Source: Bacteroidota bacterium (GTDB lineage Bacteria > Bacteroidota > Rhodothermia > Rhodothermales > UBA10348). From it: a DNA stretch of 6,283 nucleotides. The stretch lies in contig SMXK01000089.1 in the NCBI GenBank assembly GCA_004356265.1, positions 1-6,283 of the forward strand, read 5' to 3'. This document shows, one piece after another, positions 1 to 5,430 of the stretch; the first letter of the stretch is position 1, and the number at the start of each line of letters is the position of its first letter. The notes beneath the pieces were generated by a model. That model saw only the letters and a list, made by a program, of their open reading frames with translations, searched no databases and was not told where the DNA came from. The translations under genes were made by a program, and so were the position numbers.

Positions 1-77
1 ATTTTTCTTTCGTAGAGTCGCCTGAGGATTTCCATGCTGTAATCGATCGGTTTTTTGGTATGGAAACAGAACGTTGA
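1..77 (+). CDS. 3' end of a gene, possibly an alpha/beta hydrolase (partial)
   Basis: Frame 3 is open from the window edge to a TGA at 75-77. It reads FSFVESPEDFHAVIDRFFG and then a short tail. The pattern 'aromatic-x-x-V-E-x-P-E-x-F … I/V-x-x-F-F' resembles the last helix of alpha/beta-fold hydrolases, just after the catalytic His. The first two bases (AT) would complete a His codon if the missing base is C, which fits that reading but does not prove it. Only about 24 residues are visible, so the family is an inference. The other two forward frames stop at once (TAG at 13-15, TGA at 23-25), which supports this frame. The gene runs in the same direction as the next one, 89 bases away. Confidence 0.45.
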   Translation, partial: FSFVESPEDFHAVIDRFFGMETER

Positions 78-110
78 TAGATCAGCGTGTTGCCCTGGAA
101 TCAAGTTGAA

Positions 111-145
111 GACTGAATGCGTTCACGCGAATTCGAGATTCAGTC
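111..145 (+). repeat. 8-bp perfect inverted repeat upstream of trhO
   Basis: GACTGAAT (111-118) is matched perfectly by its reverse complement ATTCAGTC (138-145), with a 19-base loop. The loop contains the 8-base palindrome CGAATTCG (128-135) and a short GCG/CGC pair (119-121 with 126-128). The structure ends 21 bases before the GTG start at 167 and begins 33 bases after the upstream stop. No T-run follows it, so it is not a textbook intrinsic terminator. It could be a leader hairpin, an operator, or a terminator of a type without a U tract. Confidence 0.4.
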
Positions 146-166
146 AGAACTAATCCCCTGTCAACC

Positions 167-1147
167 GTGAGCCAGTTAGTTGTCGCAGCATTATACAAGT
201 TTGTATCGCTGCCAGATTACAAAGAAATCCAACCCGTGTTGGAAGACAGAATGGCGGAGTTCGATATTCGCGGGACTGTACTTCTGGCCCGCGAAGGTAT
301 CAACGGCACCATTGCAGGCTCGCGTTCTTCGATTGATTCCCTCTTGACGTGGCTCCGGAACGACCCTCGCCTGTCTGATCTGGTCCACAAAGAATCGTAC
401 ACGGATACGATGCCGTTTTTGAGGTCGAAGGTCCGGTTAAAAAAAGAAATAGTGACTCTGGGTGTTCCGGAAGTCGATCCAGCGTCCACAGTCGGAACCT
501 ACGTGGAGCCGAAGGACTGGAACGCACTGATACAGGATCCGGATGTTGTTCTGATTGATACGAGAAACGATTATGAGGTGCAGATCGGGACGTTTAAAAA
601 CGCGGTAAATCCGAAGACCGAGTCCTTCAGAGAGTTTCCTGAGTTCACGAAAGCGTTTCTGGGAGAGCATCAACAGTCGAAGATTGCCATGTTCTGCACG
701 GGAGGGATTCGGTGTGAAAAATCAACTGCATTCCTGAAATCGCAGGGGTTCGACGAGGTATACCACTTGAAGGGAGGCATTTTAAAATACCTTGAGGACG
801 TGCCCGCCGATGAGTCATTGTGGGAGGGAGAATGTTTCGTTTTCGATGACCGCGTCGCAGTAAATCACGACCTCGAGAAGGGTCAATACGATCAGTGCCA
901 CGCGTGCCGTCGACCTATCACAGAAGAAGACAAAACCCGTCCGGAATACCAGCGAGGCGTGAGTTGTCATTTCTGTCACGACCAAACAACTGACGAGCAG
1001 CGCGCTCGCTACCACGAGCGCGAAAAACAGATTCGCCTGGCAGAATCGCGTGGTGACGTACATATCGGAGCGGATATCCAGGGTCATATTGAGCAGAGAC
1101 GGGCCGAAAAATGGTCAGCGAAAGAGAGGCAGCGGCAAAGTCAATAA
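167..1147 (+). CDS. trhO: tRNA uridine(34) hydroxylase, TrhO/YceA family (rhodanese-like)
   Basis: The family carries out oxygen-dependent hydroxylation of U34 in the tRNA wobble position to 5-hydroxyuridine, in the cytoplasm. The 326-residue protein has the full family architecture. An N-terminal acylphosphatase-like domain (about 5-95) carries the AREGINGT motif (41-48). A rhodanese domain (about 115-215) has the active loop CTGGIRC (177-183), with C177 as the probable catalytic cysteine, followed by EKS. A Cys-rich tail has paired CxxC motifs (C244/C247 and C267/C270) that could bind a metal, and then a basic, Arg/Glu-rich end. The GTG at 167 is the only usual start codon in this frame after the in-frame TGA at 107-109, and it gives the usual N-terminus ('VVAALYKFV'). 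There is no Shine-Dalgarno sequence. Length is normal for the shorter members of the family. The gene appears intact and stands alone; 106 bases follow before the next gene. Confidence 0.95.
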   Translation: MSQLVVAALYKFVSLPDYKEIQPVLEDRMAEFDIRGTVLLAREGINGTIAGSRSSIDSLLTWLRNDPRLSDLVHKESYTDTMPFLRSKVRLKKEIVTLGVPEVDPASTVGTYVEPKDWNALIQDPDVVLIDTRNDYEVQIGTFKNAVNPKTESFREFPEFTKAFLGEHQQSKIAMFCTGGIRCEKSTAFLKSQGFDEVYHLKGGILKYLEDVPADESLWEGECFVFDDRVAVNHDLEKGQYDQCHACRRPITEEDKTRPEYQRGVSCHFCHDQTTDEQRARYHEREKQIRLAESRGDVHIGADIQGHIEQRRAEKWSAKERQRQSQ

Positions 1148-1253
1148 GGTCTTGCGAATCGAAGCTGGAGAGGCGCCTTGCAACCCGTGCAGAAAGACCC
1201 CGTAGTGGTGGCACAGATTTTTCCAGTGACCATCATCCACTCTTCCTGATATT

Positions 1254-1640
1254 ATGCTCAGACTTAGAACGGTAGCAGCCACACTCGTAATTGTGGCCAC
1301 CATTTCTGCTTTCTCTTCACCCGTCACACAAGCTCAAGAACTCGAATCCGGCACGTGGACCGGACTGATGATACCACCGGGCGGGAGCGATATTGAAATA
1401 ACGTTTGAAGTAACATCCACCCCTGACTCGTTGGGCATCAAGCTCATAGCTGGTCAGCAAGGGTCTTTTGATTTGAATGAAATAGAGTACTCAGAAGACA
1501 ATCTGACATTTACATTTTCTGCAGGCCAGCTGATCTCATGCGAACTGAAGAAAAAAGCGAATGGATCATTTGAGGGCCCATGTTCCGAGCCAAGTGGTGA
1601 AGAGGGTCTGCTCATAATGAATCCACCAAAGAAAGATTAG
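1254..1640 (+). CDS. small secreted protein of unknown function, beta-rich
   Basis: I do not recognise a named family. The 128-residue product has a clear signal peptide: Arg at 3 and 5, a hydrophobic core at about 7-20, and a likely cut after T-Q-A27, leaving Gln28 as the new N-terminus. The mature part of about 101 residues opens with E-S-G-T-W-T-G-L, then alternating hydrophobic strands (IEITFEV, LGIKLIA, LTFTFSA) separated by turns, as in a small beta-barrel. Similar 'G-x-W-x-G … F-x-V' domains sit in front of some alpha/beta hydrolases or stand alone in Bacteroidota, from memory, so a lipocalin-like fold is a guess. Two cysteines (C96 and C110) could form a disulfide outside the cytoplasm. 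The tail is Pro/Lys-rich. The ATG at 1254 has no ribosome-binding site but gives an intact signal peptide. The gene precedes another secreted protein by 52 bases and may be co-transcribed with it. Confidence 0.8.
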   Translation: MLRLRTVAATLVIVATISAFSSPVTQAQELESGTWTGLMIPPGGSDIEITFEVTSTPDSLGIKLIAGQQGSFDLNEIEYSEDNLTFTFSAGQLISCELKKKANGSFEGPCSEPSGEEGLLIMNPPKKD

Positions 1641-1657
1641 CTGCCGGAGTTATATTG

Positions 1658-1690
1658 GGACCGAACTTCTCAACATAGTCTAATCGGTCC
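1658..1690 (+). repeat. 7-bp perfect inverted repeat abutting the DUF2911 start codon
   Basis: GGACCGA (1658-1664) pairs perfectly with TCGGTCC (1684-1690) around a 19-base loop. A further G-T wobble (1657 with 1691) could extend the stem. The downstream arm ends only two bases before the ATG at 1693, so in an mRNA that includes it the stem would sit within the ribosome-loading site. No T-run follows. It could be a translational control hairpin, an operator, or the end of the upstream transcript. Confidence 0.4.
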
Positions 1691-1692
1691 TT

Positions 1693-2256
1693 ATGAAATT
1701 GCTTTTCTCCCTGGCATTGGTTGCCGTCCTGCTTATTCCTGTCGCAAATGCTCAATACCGACAGAACGATGAATTACACGCCAATCACGGCTCTTTTGAC
1801 GCTGATCGCAAGTCACCAAATCGATCCGTTAAGACCGAGCTGGGGACGAACACGGTAACTGTCGAATGGAGCGCTCCCTCGGTTCGGGATCGCAAAATAT
1901 TCGGAATGCTGATCCCGTCCGAAAAAGTCTGGAGGACAGGCGCCAACGAAGCCACCGTGATTCATTTCGACGAGGATGTCACGGTTGAAGGACAAAAGCT
2001 GGCGGCAGGGAGCTACGCCCTTTTTTCAATCGGTTCATCAGACAGTTTTACTTTCATATTCAATTCCGTATCCCAGACGTGGGGTGCGTTTTCGTATGAC
2101 GAGGAAAACGATGTTTTACGGGTGAGCGTCGATACGGCGACCGGAGATCATCAAGAGGAATTACGATTCTCATTCAGCGACGAAACAGATTCATCGGTCA
2201 CTCTGACTCTGTCCTGGGGGCAAACGAAGGCGTCTATGTCCTTGTCAACCGACTAG
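1693..2256 (+). CDS. secreted DUF2911 domain protein
   Basis: This is a 187-residue exported protein whose mature part is a DUF2911 domain. The biochemical function of that family is unknown. A signal peptide (hydrophobic at about 3-17) ends in A-N-A20 with Gln21 following. The family landmarks are present in order: a 'V-E-W-S-A-P-S-V-R-D-R-K-I-F-G' strand and turn (57-71), L-I-P (73-75), the hallmark V-W-R-T-G-A-N-E-A-T (79-88), V-E-G-Q-K-L-x-x-G-x-Y-x-L-F (98-111), and W-G-A-F-S-Y-D (130-136). The C-terminus is a beta-rich segment ending in a typical '…L-x-L-S-W' strand (about 169-175). The ATG at 1693 lacks a Shine-Dalgarno sequence and lies directly after an inverted repeat. Only 6 bases separate the stop from the downstream DinB-like gene, so the two are probably translated from one mRNA. 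Confidence 0.92.
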   Translation: MKLLFSLALVAVLLIPVANAQYRQNDELHANHGSFDADRKSPNRSVKTELGTNTVTVEWSAPSVRDRKIFGMLIPSEKVWRTGANEATVIHFDEDVTVEGQKLAAGSYALFSIGSSDSFTFIFNSVSQTWGAFSYDEENDVLRVSVDTATGDHQEELRFSFSDETDSSVTLTLSWGQTKASMSLSTD

Positions 2257-2262
2257 TAAAAC

Positions 2263-2721
2263 ATGATTACTCACGAAGTTGCCGACAAGATCGATCAGCT
2301 CGTTGATGGTGTAGCGCTGCGGCTGAAAACGGCAGAAGAAGAAATCGTGTCTGCCCGGCCGGGCGAAGACAAGTGGTCAATGAAGGAGATCATCGGTCAC
2401 TTACTGGATTCGGCTGTAAATAATCATCACAGATTTGTACGGACTCAAGACGCGGGCGATTTTGAGTTTCCGGGTTACGAGCAGAACGAGTGGGTCTCGA
2501 GGCAAAATTATCAGGATTCAGACTGGACACTTCTGCTGGAGCTGTGGAGACTATATAATCATCACCTCGCTCACGTGATCAGACAACTTCCCGAAGAACG
2601 CCTCTATACGGTATGCAGAATCGGATCTTACGAACCGTGTACCCTTCGGTTTATCGTTGAAGATTACCTGGATCACATGAATCATCACCTGAAGCAGGTT
2701 GATATTCAAGCTGCTGATTAG
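2263..2721 (+). CDS. DinB/YfiT-like four-helix metal-binding protein
   Basis: The DinB superfamily folds as a four-helix bundle with a three-His metal site. Members include thiol-S-transferases (for example for bacillithiol) and proteins of unknown activity. This 152-residue protein has the expected signature: K-W-S-M-K-E-I-I-G-H-L-x-D with His46, and near the C-terminus D-Y-L-D-H-M-N-H-H-L-K-Q with His138 and His142 at i and i+4. These three residues are the likely metal ligands. An additional His pair (H100/H101) and H104 lie in the third helix. There is no signal peptide, so it should be cytoplasmic, unlike the two secreted proteins before it. The short gap (bases 2257-2262) after the DUF2911 gene suggests coupling. 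The ATG at 2263 is preceded by an A-rich stretch rather than a ribosome-binding site. The substrate cannot be told from the sequence. Confidence 0.88.
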   Translation: MITHEVADKIDQLVDGVALRLKTAEEEIVSARPGEDKWSMKEIIGHLLDSAVNNHHRFVRTQDAGDFEFPGYEQNEWVSRQNYQDSDWTLLLELWRLYNHHLAHVIRQLPEERLYTVCRIGSYEPCTLRFIVEDYLDHMNHHLKQVDIQAAD

Positions 2722-2736
2722 TTACTGATGTAGTAT

Positions 2737-4044
2737 CTAATTGGTTCGGTAGGTCGCGGCCAGACGTGCCAGCAGAATGGCTGCCCGTTTCGTTTGCGAG
2801 GGAAGCGTAGTCAAGTCAGCCGTTTCTTCGACGGTGTGTCCGAAATCACCCATCAGACCCAGTCCATCCAATGCCCTGTCTACCCGACCGGCAGTAAAGG
2901 ATATATCGGCCGCGCCGGCCCGCGCCGGGTCTACAGCCTTTACCGGCCCGGCTCCCAGATCCTGACTGATCTGATCCAGTAAACTCAATAACTGCCGATT
3001 GCCTGATGTTGGCCCGAGCGGCGGGTATCCATCACTGAATTCAATTGAAGCATTTGTGCCTGTGAGGCTTTGAGATACGATGTCTCTCATCGTTTCTTTG
3101 GCCCGCTCCAATTGTTCGAGTGACAGTGTCCTGAGGTCGCCGGCAACGGTTGTGAACTCAGCGATCACGTTTGATTTTCCGAATGCCTTGCCGCGCTTGT
3201 TATCGGTATCATGCTCGACAGTCGTTCCACCCAGAATCAAGCCCGGATTAAATGTCAGATTCGGCTCTCCGGCGAGTGATTCGCGGAAGGCATTCAGAAT
3301 TCGGGCGGTTTCATATACCGCACCATATCCGATGTCATCCCTGAATATCTGAGATGAGTGGGCGGGTTGTCCGGTCACTGAAAGAGTCCAATCTGTGTAG
3401 CCGCGACGGGCGATGACGGCCGTGCCGGGATTGCCGTCACCATCTTCAAATCCGAGGGCAATGTCTGCGGCGTCTGCGGCGTCGATGAGGTGTTTGCGAG
3501 AAAGCGAGAACGGGCGCCCTGATGATTCTTCGTCACCGATCAGCAAAACCGTGATGGTCAGTTGGTCCAGCAGATCCGATTCTCGCAGCGCATTCAGCGC
3601 TTCCAGGATGATAACGTTTCCGCCTTTCATATCGATTATTCCCGGTCCCGTCGCCTCCGTATCTGATACACGTTTGAATCTTTGAAACGGACTCTCCGGT
3701 TCGAACACGGTATCCAGGTGACCAATCATCAGGATATGTGGGCCGGAGGAACCTGACCTTGCAATTACGTGGCCTGCACGGCTGAACGCCGATCCGTCTA
3801 TCCATTCCACATCCATATTAAGTTTTTTGAATTCATCCATGAAAACCTGACCTACCTGCCGGACACCGTCGAAATTCATCGAACCGCTGTTGATGTTTAC
3901 AGTCCGTTCGAGCAGCTCCAGTGCGTATTCCCGTCGTTCATCGATCGTATCGACCAACGCTTGTTCCGCGTCTGAAATTTGCGCCCACACAGATGTCGCG
4001 AGAAAAAAAATGGTTGTCGCTGTGAGGGAGATCTTTTTCGTCAT
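2737..4044 (-). CDS. secreted M20-family zinc metallopeptidase (glutamate carboxypeptidase-like)
   Basis: This is a di-zinc exopeptidase of the M20/M25/M40 group, closest in layout to glutamate carboxypeptidase (CPG2). It probably trims peptides or acylated amino acids outside the cytoplasm. Numbered from the ATG at 4044, the 435-residue protein has a signal peptide (K3-K4, hydrophobic 5-19) ending V-W-A21 with Gln22 next. The catalytic set is complete: G-H109-L-D111-T-V-F, I-I-D138-M-K-G-G, G-D-E172-E173-S-S-G (catalytic Glu then metal Glu), G-F-E200-D, H229 in G-Q-P-A-H-S-S of the lid/dimer domain, and H403 in H-T-V-E-E. The frame stays open upstream to a TTG at 4074, adding ten residues. 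I reject that start because the ATG restores a normal signal peptide and the TTG overlaps the candidate promoter. The gene converges on the DinB-like gene with 15 bases between stops. The substrate is unknown. Confidence 0.92.
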   Translation of the reverse strand: MTKKISLTATTIFFLATSVWAQISDAEQALVDTIDERREYALELLERTVNINSGSMNFDGVRQVGQVFMDEFKKLNMDVEWIDGSAFSRAGHVIARSGSSGPHILMIGHLDTVFEPESPFQRFKRVSDTEATGPGIIDMKGGNVIILEALNALRESDLLDQLTITVLLIGDEESSGRPFSLSRKHLIDAADAADIALGFEDGDGNPGTAVIARRGYTDWTLSVTGQPAHSSQIFRDDIGYGAVYETARILNAFRESLAGEPNLTFNPGLILGGTTVEHDTDNKRGKAFGKSNVIAEFTTVAGDLRTLSLEQLERAKETMRDIVSQSLTGTNASIEFSDGYPPLGPTSGNRQLLSLLDQISQDLGAGPVKAVDPARAGAADISFTAGRVDRALDGLGLMGDFGHTVEETADLTTLPSQTKRAAILLARLAATYRTN

Positions 4045-4071
4045 GGGGTTAATCAGTCGAGATGTGGGGTT

Positions 4072-4100
4072 CAATTCTACGGTAACGTACTCTAAAGCAA
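4072..4100 (-). promoter_or_regulatory. candidate Bacteroidota-type promoter for the M20 peptidase
   Basis: Read on the minus strand, TTG (4100-4098) is followed after 18 bases by TAGAATTG (4079-4072). This is one mismatch from the -7 element TAnnTTTG used with a -33 TTG in Bacteroidota. TAGAAT is also a good conventional -10. Transcription would start roughly 20-25 bases before the ATG at 4044. The assignment rests on pattern matching only. Confidence 0.35.
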
Positions 4101-4139
4101 CCTACGAAGCGTTGGCGGCCAGAATCAATCAATTTATCG

Positions 4140-4168
4140 TTGACCCAGGATTATGGTCTGCCTATTCT
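4140..4168 (+). promoter_or_regulatory. candidate promoter for the arginase-type gene
   Basis: TTGACC (4140-4145) and TATTCT (4163-4168) are separated by 17 bases, matching five and four of six bases of the standard -35 and -10 hexamers. The expected transcription start falls at about 4175-4176, on or next to the ATG at 4176, so the message might be leaderless. If this is correct, the in-frame TTG at 4140 is promoter sequence and not a start codon. The Bacteroidota-type -7 motif is matched poorly here, so confidence is low. Confidence 0.3.
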
Positions 4169-4175
4169 GACAAGC

Positions 4176-5093
4176 ATGAAAATATATATATCAGCATCTT
4201 CTGCATCAGCGTCTCCGGCACCAGCTTCTCTTGCATCAGCTTCTCGTACACCGGGATCTCCGAGGATTTCTGTTCTGGGGATCCCATACGATGCCTCGTC
4301 CTCGTTTATGCTTGGTCCCGCAGAAGGGCCGGATGCTATTCGCCGGGTTCTGAACAATGGAGCCTCTAACATGAGCACAGAATCTGGTTTCGATCTGTCG
4401 GAATCAGACCTCTGGTCAGACGTCGGCAACATTGGGCTGGACGAATTAGGGGTCCCAGGTACGGTTGTGGAAGTGATCGAGAGAGAGATTACGCGTCGGC
4501 TCGACGAAAATAGTCGGGTTCTCGTTTTAGGCGGAGATCATTCCATCCTGTTTCCGATTATGAAGTCGACCAGGCCACGTCACGAGTCGATCACACTGAT
4601 TCAACTGGATGCGCACTCTGATCTGTACGACGAGCTGGACGGAGACCGATATTCTCACGCGTGTCCGGCTGCGAGAACCATGGAATTATTTCCAGATATC
4701 AGACTCATTCAGATTGGCATCAGGACATTAAACTCCCATCAGAAGGAGCAAGCGGAACGATTTGGCGTCGAGATTTTTACGGCCAGAGAATGGTCTATCG
4801 AACATCTGCCAATGATCCATGGCCCGGTATATCTTTCGCTTGACCTCGACGTTCTGGACCCGGCCTTTGCCCCGGGGGTATCCCACCACGAACCAGGGGG
4901 GCTGTCAACGAGGCAAGTCTTACAAATTATTCAGGCTTTGCCAGACAATCTGATAGGGGCAGATATAGTGGAGTTGAATCCGCGTCGCGATCCTTCAGAA
5001 TTGACGGCGGCCGTTGCGGCCAAATGTTTAAAAGAGATTCTGGAAAAGATGATCGTTTCGCTGCAAATTCTCGGGCCACCGGGCACAGAATGA
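4176..5093 (+). CDS. ureohydrolase, plant-type arginase/agmatinase subgroup
   Basis: Ureohydrolases use two manganese ions to release urea from arginine or agmatine, or formamide from formiminoglutamate. Counted from the ATG at 4176 the protein has 305 residues. Metal ligands are all present: H122 in G-G-D-H-S, D145/H147/D149 in L-D-A-H-S-D-L-Y-D, and D223/D225 in S-L-D-L-D-V-L-D-P. The segments D-P-A-F-A-P-G-V-S-H-H-E-P-G-G-L-S (228-244) and G-A-D-I-V-E-L-N-P-R-R-D (261-272), together with Y-S-H-A (159-162), closely recall plant arginases, a group nearer to agmatinases than to animal or Bacillus arginases. The substrate, arginine or agmatine, is therefore unsettled. The first 29 residues are a Ser/Ala/Pro-rich tail coded by a tandem repeat; the catalytic domain begins near 'ISVLGIPYD' (31-39). 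An in-frame TTG at 4140 would add twelve residues but looks like promoter. No ribosome-binding site is seen. It is divergent from the M20 gene. Confidence 0.9.
   Translation: MKIYISASSASASPAPASLASASRTPGSPRISVLGIPYDASSSFMLGPAEGPDAIRRVLNNGASNMSTESGFDLSESDLWSDVGNIGLDELGVPGTVVEVIEREITRRLDENSRVLVLGGDHSILFPIMKSTRPRHESITLIQLDAHSDLYDELDGDRYSHACPAARTMELFPDIRLIQIGIRTLNSHQKEQAERFGVEIFTAREWSIEHLPMIHGPVYLSLDLDVLDPAFAPGVSHHEPGGLSTRQVLQIIQALPDNLIGADIVELNPRRDPSELTAAVAAKCLKEILEKMIVSLQILGPPGTE
4188..4262 (+). repeat. 15-bp tandem repeat coding a Ser/Ala/Pro pentapeptide
   Basis: Four adjacent 15-base units (4188-4202, 4203-4217, 4218-4232, 4233-4247) follow the pattern gcA-tCA-GCn-TCT-nnn. They code I-S-A-S-S, A-S-A-S-P, A-P-A-S-L and A-S-A-S-R at residues 5-24 of the ureohydrolase. 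A fifth, degenerate unit (4248-4262) codes T-P-G-S-P. The unit is a multiple of three, so gain or loss of copies would keep the reading frame. Confidence 0.8.
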
Positions 5094-5099
5094 ACCCAA

Positions 5100-5125
5100 G
5101 TGTGTAGAGTCGTCGCATTACACAC
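5100..5125 (+). repeat. 7-bp inverted repeat between the arginase-type gene and ppiC
   Basis: GTGTGTA (5100-5106) pairs perfectly with TACACAC (5119-5125) around a 12-base loop. It starts 7 bases after the upstream stop codon and ends 23 bases before the ppiC ATG. That position suits a transcript end or a leader hairpin, but the stem is AT/GT-rich and no T-run follows, so it is a weak terminator at best. Confidence 0.3.
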
Positions 5126-5148
5126 ATTAACATCAGATCTTACAAAGA

Positions 5149-5430
5149 ATGGCTACCGCCCGCGCACGTCACATTCTGGTTGACACCGAAGAAACAGCTC
5201 AGGACCTCAAAACCCGCATCGAAGGCGGAGAAAAATTCACCGATATGGCTCGTGAATTTTCCAGTTGTCCATCGGGTAAAAAGGGTGGAGATCTTGGAGA
5301 TTTCGGACCCGGGCAAATGGTCAAAGAATTTGATGAGGCTGTATTTACGTCGGCAGTTGGAGAAGTACTCGGTCCGATCAAGACTCAGTTTGGATATCAT
5401 CTCATTGAAGTCACAAGCCGTGCCGACTAA
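5149..5430 (+). CDS. ppiC: parvulin-type peptidyl-prolyl cis-trans isomerase, single domain
   Basis: Parvulins speed cis-trans rotation of Xaa-Pro bonds during protein folding. This 93-residue protein is a stand-alone parvulin domain with almost exactly the length and layout of E. coli PpiC (Par10). The motifs run in order: A-R-H-I-L-V (6-11, active-site His8), a helix with G-G-E-K-F (26-30), S-S-C-P-S-G-K-K-G-G-D-L-G-D-F (38-52, Cys40), G-Q-M-V-K-E-F-D (55-62, Met57 and Phe61 of the proline pocket), and T-Q-F-G-Y-H-L-I (79-86, active-site His84). It has no signal peptide or membrane anchor, so it should be cytoplasmic, unlike SurA or PrsA. The ATG at 5149 follows a weak A-rich stretch and gives the family's usual N-terminus. 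It lies 55 bases after the ureohydrolase gene on the same strand; whether they share a transcript is unclear. Confidence 0.93.
   Translation: MATARARHILVDTEETAQDLKTRIEGGEKFTDMAREFSSCPSGKKGGDLGDFGPGQMVKEFDEAVFTSAVGEVLGPIKTQFGYHLIEVTSRAD

Noticed and set aside
1148..1199. GGTCTT/AAGACC inverted repeat after trhO as a terminator
   Set aside because: The stem is only 6 bp with a loop of 40 bases and no directly following T-run. The nearby TTTTT at about 1216-1220 is too far away.
191..1327. Minus-strand frames opposite trhO and its downstream gap, including a 98-residue one at 918-1214
   Set aside because: They have no recognisable domains or coherent start context, while the plus strand holds a full-length conserved TrhO.
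2722..2736. Possible bidirectional terminator between the convergent DinB and M20 genes
   Set aside because: Only a 4-bp TACT/AGTA pairing is present around 2723-2735, too weak to call.
2777..3975. Several plus-strand frames of 60-90 residues lying opposite the M20 peptidase
   Set aside because: They are antisense shadows. The minus strand encodes a complete catalytic M20 set through the whole interval, and the antisense products are Ser/Pro-rich without motifs.
4045..4074. Upstream TTG start (4074) for the M20 peptidase
   Set aside because: It would place ten polar residues before the Lys-Lys of a normal signal peptide, and the codon overlaps a candidate -7 promoter element. The ATG at 4044 is better.
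4140..4175. Upstream TTG start (4140) for the ureohydrolase
   Set aside because: The TTG forms part of a good -35 hexamer with a -10 at 17 bases. The added twelve residues match nothing in the family.
3890..4369. A 159-residue plus-strand frame crossing from the M20 gene into the arginase-type gene
   Set aside because: It overlaps both well-supported genes out of frame and includes the divergent promoter region. Its Ser/Cys/Ile-rich middle is just the 15-bp repeat read in another frame.
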